Positions 17,117 through 25,865 of a stretch of 50,760 nucleotides of DNA are shown piece after piece; position 1 is the stretch's first letter; each line of letters starts with the position of its first letter. This DNA comes from Vulcanimicrobiota bacterium. GTDB lineage: Bacteria; Vulcanimicrobiota; JAJTBE01. A model generated the notes under the pieces. The model did no database searches. It had not been told where the DNA came from and saw only the letters and a list, made by a program, of their open reading frames with translations. The position numbers were made by a program, and so were the translations under genes. The stretch spans positions 1 to 50,760 of the forward strand of contig JAIORV010000073.1 in NCBI GenBank assembly GCA_021107945.1. The letters run 5' to 3'.

Positions 17117-19894
17117 ATGGATATTAAGAAAATAAATTGGGAGAGAGTCTTCAGAGAAACTTCCGAGAATATTGATGATTTGATTTGTCATTTAGATAAA
17201 GATGGAAAAATTTTATTTATTAATCATAAATTTGAAAAAACTCTTGGTACCATTTCCTCTGATATCATTGGGAATCATTATAGTAATTTTTGTTTTGCCG
17301 ATGAGTTAAAAAGAGTAGAAGAAGAATTAAAAAAGGTTTATTCAGGGAAATCAACTTCATTCGTTTTCAGTATCAAAGCATTGTCGGGAAAGACAGTCAA
17401 GACAAGGGCGTTTGCAAAACCCATAGGCGATCCTTCTTCTGATGATTTTGTTGTTTTGCTGATTTTAAAAGATGTGCTCAGAAGGCAGAGGATTGAAAAG
17501 GTAAGTATCAGGAGCGCGAAATTATTAAACTTCTTTTTCCACTTTGAATCAGAATTTTCAAATGTTTCAGAGCCTTCGGACGCCTACAAAAAGATAGTGA
17601 ATTTACTTGAGAAAAAACTCTCAACCGCCTATTGTGGGTTATATATAAAAAATCAGGATTCTAATGATTATGCTATTTTATACCATAAATCAAAAAGAAA
17701 CATACACGATCAATTATTAACATTGAAAAATGTAAGCGAGACTTTTTCCCAAAAAGTAAGCTATATCAGTAAAAGACTTTCAGAAGATTCTCCTTTGAAT
17801 TGCCTGTTTGACTTGGGAATAGACAATCTATTCATTGTGCCATTTCAATGTGATGATGACTGCAATGGATTGATTATCCTGGGAGGAGATTCCCGTAATG
17901 CTTTAGATCTAAGAGATGTTGCATTTTTCAAGACGCTGGGAGCACGTTTCTCCGGGGTATTGAATAACCTATCTTTGTTTAAGAAAGTTGAAAAAGCGAA
18001 ACGTGAATGGGAAAGTACTTTCGACGCCATAAGGGATCCTGTCGTTGTTCTTGATATAGACGGATTGATTATCAGGGCAAATGTATCCGCTCTTGAATAC
18101 ATTCCAGGAAGAGAGCATCTTGGAAAGATAAAATATTCAGATATATTTAATTATAATGCTATTGACGGCCTCAACCCGGCGTTAAAAACACTGGATTCCG
18201 GGAATAAAAAAGCAGGTTTGTTATTTAATCCCACCGATGAGAAATATTTTTATGTTAACTCATATCCAATTCTCAATAAAAAGGGGGATATAGAAAAAGC
18301 GGTTGTCAGCCATAAAGATATTACACTCTTTGTTGATACTTTTTCCCAGAATGAACTCCTGGCTCTTGCTTTAAAATCCACAAGAGACTCCATTGTGATT
18401 TTTGATCCTGATTACAAGATATTATTTGCAAATGATGCCATGCAAGATGTTTTTGGATATTCTATACAGGAAGTAGTTAATAAAGATTTTCGAGACCTAT
18501 TTCTTGCAAAGTTTCCCCCCGACTGGACAGACGATATTGAAAGCATCATAGGTAATATTGACAGCAAGGGATGGGAATGTGAGCTTGTTCAGCAAAATAA
18601 TGAAGGCGAGACTTTTCCGGCACTCGTTTCTTTGTCGCCGGCTTTTGACGATAACGATGAACTGGTAATGATTCTGGCCTCTATCCGGGACATTACGGAA
18701 GAAAAAGAAACACATCAAAAATTGATACACTCGGAAAAGCTCAGGGCAATTGGGGAAATGATCTCCTGTATTGCACATGAACTCAAGAATCCACTCACCG
18801 GAATCATTGGCTTTTCAGAGATTGTTAAAAAGAAATATGAAGATTATCAGTCTGTTACAGCGTATGATCTTTATCAGCCCCCTGATTGTATCGAGGAAAT
18901 TAACCTTATGCATAAACAGGCGGAAAGGGCATATCATATCATCAAGGATCTTTTGACATTTGCCCGCCATCAAAAGCCTGATATGAAAAAAATAAATATA
19001 AATAGAATTATCCAGGAGACTTTTCAACTCATTAAATTTGAAATGAATCAGAATGATGTACACGTTGAGTTGTCCCTTGATCCTGACCTTCACGATACAA
19101 GTGGCAATCCGTATCAGCTTCAGCAGGTTTTAATTAATATATTAACAAATGCCCAACAGGCGCTTCAAGCTGTTGACAGAAAGAAAATAATACAAGTTGA
19201 AACATCGGAATACAACGGATATATTTTAACTAAAATCTGCAACAATGGGACCAGCATACCGATTAAGCATCTCAGGAATATATTCGATCCTTTCTTCACT
19301 ACGAAAAAGTTAAGTATGGGAACGGGATTGGGTCTGAGTTTCTCATATGGAATCATTAAAAACCATGATGGTGATATTCTGGTGAAAAATAACGAAGAAC
19401 ATGGGGTTACATTTCTCATCAAGCTTCCAATACAATCAATTCAGGAGTACAATCAATTCAGAAAAGAAGTTGAAGCTCCTCCGGAAAAAGAAAAAGAAAG
19501 AGAACCAGAATATGAAAAAGTGTCCGTTCTGATTGTGGATGATGAGGAAAGCATTTGCAAGCTTATTATTCAAATACTCGAATTAATGGAATTCAAACAA
19601 TTCGACAAAGCGAATTCGGGGAATATGGCAATCAAGATGATGGAGAATAAAGATTATGACTTGCTGATATCTGATGTCAATCTACCTGATATTAATGGTT
19701 TTGATCTTTATGAAAAAATCTCTCGCGTTGGAACATCTTTACCGGTCTATACAATATTTACTTCCGGTGAAATGTTGGAAGACTATAAAGTTAAAGCTCC
19801 TCCTGAACATAAGATTGAGTACCTCAAGAAACCTTTTAGTGTAAAAGATTTTATGTCAATAATCAAATCACTTTTGAATAGGCGCCCAAGTTAA
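17117..19894 (+). CDS. hybrid PAS/GAF sensor histidine kinase
   Basis: About 925 residues, starting at ATG 17117; a TTG at 17096 would add seven residues. Neither start has a strong ribosome site. Predicted order: PAS (about 15-120), GAF-like (150-290), two further PAS domains (about 310-410 and 420-540), HisKA with the phospho-accepting His in IAHELKNPLTGIIGFSE (near 554), and HATPase with NILTNAQQAL, FDPFFTTK and GTGLGLS. A C-terminal receiver has VLIVDDEES, the acceptor Asp in LLISDVNLPDINGFD, and YLKKPFS. There are no membrane segments, so it senses a cytoplasmic signal. No response regulator gene is adjacent; signal and output are unknown. Confidence 0.92.
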   Translation: MDIKKINWERVFRETSENIDDLICHLDKDGKILFINHKFEKTLGTISSDIIGNHYSNFCFADELKRVEEELKKVYSGKSTSFVFSIKALSGKTVKTRAFAKPIGDPSSDDFVVLLILKDVLRRQRIEKVSIRSAKLLNFFFHFESEFSNVSEPSDAYKKIVNLLEKKLSTAYCGLYIKNQDSNDYAILYHKSKRNIHDQLLTLKNVSETFSQKVSYISKRLSEDSPLNCLFDLGIDNLFIVPFQCDDDCNGLIILGGDSRNALDLRDVAFFKTLGARFSGVLNNLSLFKKVEKAKREWESTFDAIRDPVVVLDIDGLIIRANVSALEYIPGREHLGKIKYSDIFNYNAIDGLNPALKTLDSGNKKAGLLFNPTDEKYFYVNSYPILNKKGDIEKAVVSHKDITLFVDTFSQNELLALALKSTRDSIVIFDPDYKILFANDAMQDVFGYSIQEVVNKDFRDLFLAKFPPDWTDDIESIIGNIDSKGWECELVQQNNEGETFPALVSLSPAFDDNDELVMILASIRDITEEKETHQKLIHSEKLRAIGEMISCIAHELKNPLTGIIGFSEIVKKKYEDYQSVTAYDLYQPPDCIEEINLMHKQAERAYHIIKDLLTFARHQKPDMKKININRIIQETFQLIKFEMNQNDVHVELSLDPDLHDTSGNPYQLQQVLINILTNAQQALQAVDRKKIIQVETSEYNGYILTKICNNGTSIPIKHLRNIFDPFFTTKKLSMGTGLGLSFSYGIIKNHDGDILVKNNEEHGVTFLIKLPIQSIQEYNQFRKEVEAPPEKEKEREPEYEKVSVLIVDDEESICKLIIQILELMEFKQFDKANSGNMAIKMMENKDYDLLISDVNLPDINGFDLYEKISRVGTSLPVYTIFTSGEMLEDYKVKAPPEHKIEYLKKPFSVKDFMSIIKSLLNRRPS

Positions 19895-20329
19895 GCCTAA
19901 ATCGAATATTCGCTAAGGTTTTATGCTCACATAAAATGCCATAACCCGGTCGGCCGGACGTAACCACCTTCGATACAGTGCTTTTTTTTATATCCCTCTT
20001 AAGGCAAAAGGATTTTTCAGAACAGGGAATAAATTACAATAAAACTCTCCCCACTATCACTTTATCTTTCGATACTTACGCAATTGTCATGCCGGAACAA
20101 GCCTGCCCTGGCGAAGGCCGGGGTTCAGCACAGGTTTCTGAGCGTTATAAGAATGAATAACTTTACTTCAACGACTTTATTAAAAAAGGAATAAGAAAAA
20201 TGGAGAGAGGAAGAAGGATAACGAATCGGGCATTCATTTTCTCTTTTCTTTTATCCTTTTTCCATTATCTTTATTATAGAGAGGTATTTTGTATTTTATT
20301 CGAAAAATAATAATGAGAGGGAGCATTAA

Positions 20330-21919
20330 ATGAAATATTTTACATTCTTTTTGATGCTGGTGGTTATTATGGGTGGAATTTATACTCCCGGGGTGGAAGC
20401 AAGAGATTTCTCCGATGATACAATATATTTTATTGTAGTTGATCGTTTCAAAGACGGTGATCCTTCAAATAATCCCAAAGGGAAGATATTCTCTCCTGAT
20501 AAAAAGGAATGGAAGCTATACTGGGGAGGGGATATACAGGGTATTATTGACAAGCTGACCTATATCAAGAAATTGGGTTGCACAGCTATATGGATAACGC
20601 CCGTAGTTGAGAATACCGAGGATCTTTATCTTTATGGCAAAAATAAGGAGGAAAAGATTTCCGCTTACCATGGTTATTGGGGGAAAGATTTTTCCAGGAT
20701 AAATCCATTCTTTGCAGACCAAGAGAAGTTTCAGGAACTTGTAGAGAAAGCTCACGGGATGGATATAAAAATTATATTCGATTATGTTTTGAATCATTCC
20801 AGTCCCATTGATCAGGGTATAGACGGCGCAGTCTATAAGGACGGTAAATTCATTGCCGATTATTCGAATGATCCTCACAAATGGTTCCATCACAACGGCT
20901 CGACAGATTTCAGAAAAAAAGATCTCCGTGAATGGCAGGATAAGAATCTGTTCGACCTTGCCGATTTCAACTCGGAAAATCCCGAAGTTCAAAAATATAT
21001 CTTCAACGCCGCAAAGGGTTGGATGAATACGGGGATCGATGCTTTTCGTATTGATACCGTGCGCCACATTCCTGTGGACTTCGCTGCAGAGTTTTATAAA
21101 GAAATGAAGGAAAACAACAGCGATATATTCATTTTTGGAGAATGGTCGATGGGCGGACCCGAGGTGCCCGGAGCGGTTGATTTTACACGCAAGACGGGAA
21201 TCCACATGATTGATTTCACATTAACATTCAAGCTTACGGATGTTCTTTGCAAGAAAAAGTCTTTCAAGCTCCTTGCCGATCATTTCAAACATGACACAAA
21301 CCTGAGAGAACCTCACCTTATGGTAACCTGTATCGATAATCATGATATGCCAAGGTTTATTTCCACGGCTATTGGAAACGGCGCGGATTTAAAAACGGCG
21401 AAGAGAAGAACCGAGCTTGCTATATATATTCTCATGACCTCCAGAGGAATTCCCAGCATATATTACGGCACAGAGCATTTCCTTCATGTCGATAAAAAAT
21501 CCACATGGGGATATGGCGGAGAGCCATATAACAGGCAGATGATGTCAGATTGGGATACCGAAAGTGAATTTTTCAAAAACATACGAAGATTGGCGGAAAT
21601 GAGAAAAGAGGCAAAAGCTGTTTCAAGAGGATCGCAGGATACACTTTTCGTATCGGACGAAGCGTGGGTTTATGAGCGAAGATATAAAAACAGTGTTGTT
21701 CTGGTGGCAGTCAACAAGGGACCGTCAACAAAAATAAAGGTTACATCAACCCACTTACCCGACGGAAAATATGACAATTCAAATTACGGAAATGAGAGGG
21801 TGATGGGGCCGTCTATCACTGTGGAAGATATGCATACCCAAATTGAACTTGGTGAAAATGAGATTGGAGTTTGGAGAAGCAGGAAATCGGAGGTCGGAAG
21901 TCGGAAGTCAGAACTGTAG
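20330..21919 (+). CDS. secreted GH13 alpha-amylase / cyclodextrinase-like enzyme
   Basis: 529 residues with a signal peptide (residues 1 to about 24, ending GVEA). All GH13 regions are present: DYVLNHSS (151-158), GIDAFRIDTVRHI with nucleophile Asp242, FGEWSMG with acid/base Glu271, and CIDNHDMPRF with Asp339. YWGKDFSRINPFFA resembles bacterial CGTase and alpha-amylase sequences. It would cleave alpha-1,4 glucans outside the cytoplasm. A short C-terminal beta domain ends near residue 515. The last residues (RKSEVGSRKSEL) are coded by repeat DNA continuing past the stop, so the original stop was probably lost to a repeat insertion. GAGAGGGAG precedes the start. The upstream gap 19895-20329 holds only repeat fragments such as the GCCTGCCCTGGCGAAGGCCG module near 20102 and AT-rich DNA. 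Confidence 0.9.
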   Translation: MKYFTFFLMLVVIMGGIYTPGVEARDFSDDTIYFIVVDRFKDGDPSNNPKGKIFSPDKKEWKLYWGGDIQGIIDKLTYIKKLGCTAIWITPVVENTEDLYLYGKNKEEKISAYHGYWGKDFSRINPFFADQEKFQELVEKAHGMDIKIIFDYVLNHSSPIDQGIDGAVYKDGKFIADYSNDPHKWFHHNGSTDFRKKDLREWQDKNLFDLADFNSENPEVQKYIFNAAKGWMNTGIDAFRIDTVRHIPVDFAAEFYKEMKENNSDIFIFGEWSMGGPEVPGAVDFTRKTGIHMIDFTLTFKLTDVLCKKKSFKLLADHFKHDTNLREPHLMVTCIDNHDMPRFISTAIGNGADLKTAKRRTELAIYILMTSRGIPSIYYGTEHFLHVDKKSTWGYGGEPYNRQMMSDWDTESEFFKNIRRLAEMRKEAKAVSRGSQDTLFVSDEAWVYERRYKNSVVLVAVNKGPSTKIKVTSTHLPDGKYDNSNYGNERVMGPSITVEDMHTQIELGENEIGVWRSRKSEVGSRKSEL

Positions 21920-22095
21920 GAGGGATGTCCCCATCCCGATAAACGGATAACGGAGAACAGAAAAAAGAAAGTGGAAAGTGGATCCCGTTTCCCACTTCCC
22001 ACTTCCCACTTCCCACTTCCCGTTTCCCGTTACCACAGAGGACACGGAATTTTTTTTATATTCTTCGTGAACTTCGTGTCTTCGTGGTGAGTATG
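21880..22095. repeat. mosaic of dispersed repeat modules
   Basis: Starting inside the amylase 3' end: GGAGGTCGGAAGTCGGAAGT, then GTAGGAGGGATGTCCCCATC followed by CCGATAAACGG (21918 on), tandem CCCACTTCCCACTTCCC (21991-22025), and CCACAGAGGACACGG with its opposite partner TTCGTGTCTTCGTGGTG (22033-22090). The same modules in the opposite orientation occupy 38268-38480. The remaining sequence to 22372 is AT-rich and empty. Confidence 0.75.
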
Positions 22096-22372
22096 TGTTT
22101 TTTCGATAGTCTAGCTTCTGATGTGGTCCTTTCAGTGAATTGATTCGATATTTTATTACCGTCATGCAGGATGTTCAAAGGGTTTTGTGTAACTTCATTA
22201 TAAGAAAATTACGTTCTGTAAGTTTGTTTGTCTTTGATAAATATTTTTTCCATGGGTAAAAAGCTAGTGTTAATTGTGGAAGAATTGGAAAAAGTTGGTT
22301 TTTTTGTTAGAATTCAAGCAACTTGTTAATCGATAATCAGAAAATATCCAAGAAGGGCAGGCGAAATAAGAA

Positions 22373-23065
22373 GTGCAAAATCCTATAAGTGCCATCGCTG
22401 AATTTTTGAACAAGGGCGGAGTAACCATGTACATGCTGGTTTTTTGCTCTATATTAATGTTTGCGGTAGTGGCTGAAAGACTTTACAGCCTGTGGAAAAT
22501 CTCAATTGATTCAGAGTGGCTTATCCAGCAATTGGCCCTGTTCCTGCAGGATCGAAAAATATCAGAAACCGTTGAATATCTCAGGGTAGTGCCCGGTATT
22601 CTTCCCCGCGTATTGGAATCGGGACTTATTCGTTATGACAAGGAAAAGGATGAGATTGAGACGGCCCTTGCAAATACGATAACAGAGCAAACTCCCGTAC
22701 TGGAACGGTTTGTGAGTATCCTGGGTACGATTGCAGTGATTTCCCCGTTCCTCGGTCTGCTTGGAACCATCCTGGGCATTATCAAAGCGTTCAATAATAT
22801 CGCTCAGCAAGGAACCACAGGGGCGGCGGTTATAGCACAGGGTATTTACGAGGCTCTTTATACCACGGCGGCCGGTCTTATAATTGCAATTCCGGCGGTT
22901 ATTTTCTATAACTACTTCAGGAGTAGAATTCGAAATATAATTACCGAGATGGAAGTGTGCAGCAATCGTCTTGTAGAAATGATAATACTCTCACGCAAGG
23001 GAGAGCCTTTCCCCGAGGATCTCTTGCCTGAAGGATATGAGCCAAAGGTTACTGAAAAAAAGTAG
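22373..23065 (+). CDS. exbB: MotA/TolQ/ExbB proton-channel family protein
   Basis: 230 residues with a GTG start at 22373. Three transmembrane segments are visible: VTMYMLVFCSILMFAVV, then ILGTIAVISPFLGLLGTILGII, and the last ALYTTAAGLIIAIPAVIFYNYF. The GLLGTILGIIKAFNNI and EALYTTAAGL motifs are diagnostic of TolQ/ExbB channels, which use the proton gradient to energise outer-membrane work with ExbD/TolR. Two exbD genes follow at gaps of 16 and 17 bases, so this is the head of an operon. Whether it serves TonB-type transport, Tol-type envelope constriction or another machine is not shown; no TonB or TolA is adjacent. Confidence 0.9.
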   Translation: MQNPISAIAEFLNKGGVTMYMLVFCSILMFAVVAERLYSLWKISIDSEWLIQQLALFLQDRKISETVEYLRVVPGILPRVLESGLIRYDKEKDEIETALANTITEQTPVLERFVSILGTIAVISPFLGLLGTILGIIKAFNNIAQQGTTGAAVIAQGIYEALYTTAAGLIIAIPAVIFYNYFRSRIRNIITEMEVCSNRLVEMIILSRKGEPFPEDLLPEGYEPKVTEKK

Positions 23066-23081
23066 AAGGTGATCAATCCTC

Positions 23082-23498
23082 ATGATGAAGCTGAAAAAAC
23101 CTGTCGAAAAGGATATGAACACGCTCAACCTTACATCTATGACCGATGTTCTTCTTACATTGCTTATCATGTTTATGGTGGCGGAAACGGCAGGTACTAC
23201 CTGGGCTTTTAATATGAATTTACCCAAAGTTGTTTCGCTTGAGAAAGCAGATGACCCGTCGGTCCTTATTTCATATACCGCAAAGAGGAAATTATGGGTG
23301 ACCACCTCGATAACCGGGGATATCCAGGTTCAAAGAGAAAATCTGAAAGTACATCTTGCAAGAATCAAGGGAAAATATAATTTTGAGAAGGTTATTATCA
23401 AAGCTGATAAATCAATTCGCTATAAAGAGGTCATAGCGGTTATGGATGACGCCAAACGTGCAGGGTTCGACAGCATTTCACTTGCCACTGAAATATGA
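23082..23498 (+). CDS. exbD: ExbD/TolR family protein (first copy)
   Basis: 138 residues, with AAGGTGATC before ATG 23082. One N-terminal transmembrane helix, DVLLTLLIMFMVAETAG, is preceded by NLTSMTDV with the conserved Asp that takes part in proton flow. The periplasmic part follows, ending VIIKADKSIRYKEVIAVMDDAKRAGFDSISLATE, a family-typical pattern. It would pair with the ExbB protein upstream and the second ExbD downstream. Confidence 0.9.
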   Translation: MMKLKKPVEKDMNTLNLTSMTDVLLTLLIMFMVAETAGTTWAFNMNLPKVVSLEKADDPSVLISYTAKRKLWVTTSITGDIQVQRENLKVHLARIKGKYNFEKVIIKADKSIRYKEVIAVMDDAKRAGFDSISLATEI

Positions 23499-23515
23499 AT
23501 CGAGGCATTTTTTAG

Positions 23516-23989
23516 ATGGGTATAAAAGCCAGGAAAAATAATGAAGAGGAATTTGACGAGGTAAATGTTACTTCCCTTATAGACGTGCTTTTTGTACTTC
23601 TTATTGTTTTTATGATTTCCGCTTCCGCCGTTGTTCATTCAAGTATTAATATCAAGTTACCTCAAGCTCACGTCACAAAAAAAGACAAGGCGCCGCCGTC
23701 GGAAATTGGAATTGACATTGATAAGGCGGGAAACGTTTACGTCGCCAATCGTAAATTATCAGGAAAAAGACTGGAAAACTATCTTCGCAGAGTGGCAAAT
23801 GACATAAGAATCAGCAAGGGTATGACAGGGGAAAATGGAAATGGAGGCAAAAAAAGAGAAGATTTGATCAGTGTGACAATCAGGGCCGACGGGGATACGG
23901 ATTACGGCAAAGTTATGGGAGTAATGGACGTCTGTCGCCTTGTGGGGCTGAATTCTATTTCTCTTGCTGTGGAAGAAAAAGTCAATTAA
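23516..23989 (+). CDS. exbD: ExbD/TolR family protein (second copy)
   Basis: 157 residues. VNVTSLIDVLFVLLIVFMISA is the transmembrane helix with the conserved Asp. The periplasmic domain ends ISVTIRADGDTDYGKVMGVMDVCRLVGLNSISLAVE. It differs from the first copy, so this is a heterodimer-type arrangement (one ExbB, two ExbD), not a recent duplication. It contains an extra Gly/Asn-rich insertion (TGENGNGGKK). Confidence 0.9.
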   Translation: MGIKARKNNEEEFDEVNVTSLIDVLFVLLIVFMISASAVVHSSINIKLPQAHVTKKDKAPPSEIGIDIDKAGNVYVANRKLSGKRLENYLRRVANDIRISKGMTGENGNGGKKREDLISVTIRADGDTDYGKVMGVMDVCRLVGLNSISLAVEEKVN

Positions 23990-24014
23990 TCTTGAACCGA
24001 AGGGGATTTGATTT

Positions 24015-24398
24015 ATGAAAAGAAAAACCGTCATTATTATTTTTTTGCTATTATTATCAGTGACAATCGCAGTTATCCTTTCGTCTTGCAAAGAAACCGA
24101 TAATCCTGTTTTTTTGTATTTAAAAAATGTGGAGCTTCAGTATGAAGGTGAAGTTCAAAAAGAAAATATTAAAACCGCCCTTCAAGATATTCTGACCCTC
24201 ACACTGGATCAGTTAAAGAAAAAGAGATACAGGGATTACAAGGGGAAAGAAAATCAGTGGGATCTGCCTACCCTCATAGAAAAGCATTTTGTTCCCGCAA
24301 AGTCAGGGATTACACTTGGTGATAATTTTTACAAAGATGTAAAATCAATGGAAGTACAAAATGAAGTCAAAATAATCCTTGACAGGTTAGTGAAATAA
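24015..24398 (+). CDS. small lipoprotein in the ExbBD operon
   Basis: 127 residues. A signal peptide with a long Leu/Ile-rich core ends in the lipobox LSSC (Cys30). The mature part is a charged, probably helical domain without recognised family. GAAGGGGATT precedes the start, 25 bases after exbD2. The outer-membrane or periplasmic location and operon position suggest a partner or client of the ExbBD motor or of the following peptidase. Function unknown. Confidence 0.7.
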   Translation: MKRKTVIIIFLLLLSVTIAVILSSCKETDNPVFLYLKNVELQYEGEVQKENIKTALQDILTLTLDQLKKKRYRDYKGKENQWDLPTLIEKHFVPAKSGITLGDNFYKDVKSMEVQNEVKIILDRLVK

Positions 24399-24413
24399 TT
24401 TAAGGAAAATATA

Positions 24414-25274
24414 TTGAAGTTCATTGATTTCACAAAAGAACAATTCGGGGAAAATGATGGGTTCATAAAAGACAATCCCTTATTCAGGGAATTTATTTCG
24501 GAATATGAGAGAGTATGCGACAATAGACCTGATTTCTCAGGAAGACTTTCAAGTACCGTCCTGGAAGAAGATTCCGACATAACTGCACAAAATGTAGAAA
24601 AACTTATTAAAACTATAGAAGGACTTGAATTCCCGACTTCTTCTTTTCCTGGAAAAATTCAACTGCCCGATGTTATTTTCTTTATAGGAACCAGGGCGTG
24701 GGACGGACATGGAATATATATTGACGGTAAGTTTTATGTGTTTTTTAATATGTCCATTCTTAATATGATTATGGCTAAACCCGAATTCAACCGGGATATC
24801 CACAACCTCCACGAGATAATTCACGCCATTCACTATACTTGCCTTCCGGAATTTTATCCTGGAAATTACAGAAAAACAGATCAGCAATACCTGAACAAAA
24901 TGATTGCGGAAGGAACAGCCACATATATTTCCGGCAAATTGTCAGGCAAAACCCCCGGGGAATCCCTCTGTTTCGGTCTTATGGATGAAGATGATTTTCA
25001 AGAGTGGATTGGTATAGCGCGGGAGTCAAAGGGGGAAATATGGAGATCGTTAAAAGAATGTTTTGAAACCGGAAAAAAAGATGAGGATTTGATGTCCCGT
25101 TTGTTTTATATGCCGGGAGGGTCTCTGGATAGCGGCAGGTTTGGCTATTTTTACGGGATGGAGATTGTCCGCTCGGCGGCTTGTAAGCATGGGGATGAAA
25201 TGATAATGTCAATGAATATGGAGCGGTTCGATAGCTACATAAAGAAATATTTCGAGAATGATACCCGGAAATGA
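24414..25274 (+). CDS. putative HExxH metallopeptidase (DUF2268/DUF5700-like)
   Basis: 286 residues with a TTG start 15 bases after the lipoprotein stop, preceded by AAGGA. Zinc-peptidase features: HNLHEIIHAIHY (His133, Glu134, His137), then MIAEGTATYISGKLSG with Glu166 as the likely third ligand. That AEGTA.Y pattern is typical of DUF2268-type gluzincins. There is no signal sequence, so it is probably cytoplasmic or exported by other means. The tight spacing with exbB-exbD-exbD-lipoprotein indicates one transcript. Substrate unknown. Confidence 0.7.
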   Translation: MKFIDFTKEQFGENDGFIKDNPLFREFISEYERVCDNRPDFSGRLSSTVLEEDSDITAQNVEKLIKTIEGLEFPTSSFPGKIQLPDVIFFIGTRAWDGHGIYIDGKFYVFFNMSILNMIMAKPEFNRDIHNLHEIIHAIHYTCLPEFYPGNYRKTDQQYLNKMIAEGTATYISGKLSGKTPGESLCFGLMDEDDFQEWIGIARESKGEIWRSLKECFETGKKDEDLMSRLFYMPGGSLDSGRFGYFYGMEIVRSAACKHGDEMIMSMNMERFDSYIKKYFENDTRK

Positions 25275-25276
25275 GT

Positions 25277-25315
25277 GTGATTATTCACCGCAGAGAACAT
25301 AGAGGACGCAGAGTT
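25277..25315. repeat. GCAGAG-type dispersed module with element end
   Basis: GTGATTATTCACCGCAGAG opens at 25277, three bases after the peptidase stop, and continues AACATAGAGGACGCAGAG. GTGATTATTCA is one copy of the recurring element end; a matching right end was not located with certainty. Confidence 0.7.
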
Positions 25316-25419
25316 GCTCATGAAATTAACGAATTTTTATACATTTTTCAAGAAGGAGTAAATCAATCTTTCACAGAGCCTGCCCTGACGATGGATCTCC
25401 TGTGAGTGAATCATCAAGG

Positions 25420-25687
25420 CTGTCATCCTGAGCGGAATATGATCTTTACCTTTCCTGAATAAGACATGGCAAGAACGGATCTTACTTGCCTCCGATGAAA
25501 TACTCAGCGAAGGATCTCCACCCGGGTTCTCCTTCAAAACAGTACTTCTTATTCTGGATACTTGCTTCCTCCGCACCAACGGGGGTTGAGATTCTTCGCT
25601 GAGTGAATCACGAACATCAAGAAAATCCCGTCCTTGAGAAAATCATCGGACTAAAGCAATTCATTCTTGATTCGCTCAGAATGACAG
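25420..25687. repeat. 268-bp inverted-repeat-bounded element, CTGTCATYCTGAGCG family
   Basis: The left end CTGTCATCCTGAGCGGAAT (25420-25438) faces the right end (25669-25687), the complement of CTGTCATTCTGAGCGAATC. Inside are further family words in both orientations: AGCGAAGGATCTCCACC, TTCGCTGAGTGAATC. No protein is encoded. This module type is widespread as dispersed DNA in many bacterial genomes. It is distinct from the GTAAYTRTTCA family. The gap 25275-25865 contains nothing else. Confidence 0.7.
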
Positions 25688-25865
25688 TTTGTATGCTCAG
25701 AATGTCTATTTGCATGCCTTTTTTAATAGGTAATGTCATTTCTATTTGAATTCCAATGAAGACGCAAATCTGCAATTAGTGGAAATGGGAAAGCGGACTC
25801 TACGGTAATTGACCACTTATTCGATAATCTCATCTCCGCAATCCAGCTTCCATTCTACCTGTGGG

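Noticed and set aside
19978-20160. 60-residue open frame after the sensor kinase
   Set aside because: Its C-terminal half is the dispersed CCTGCCCTGGCGAAGGCCGG module; it has no ribosome site.
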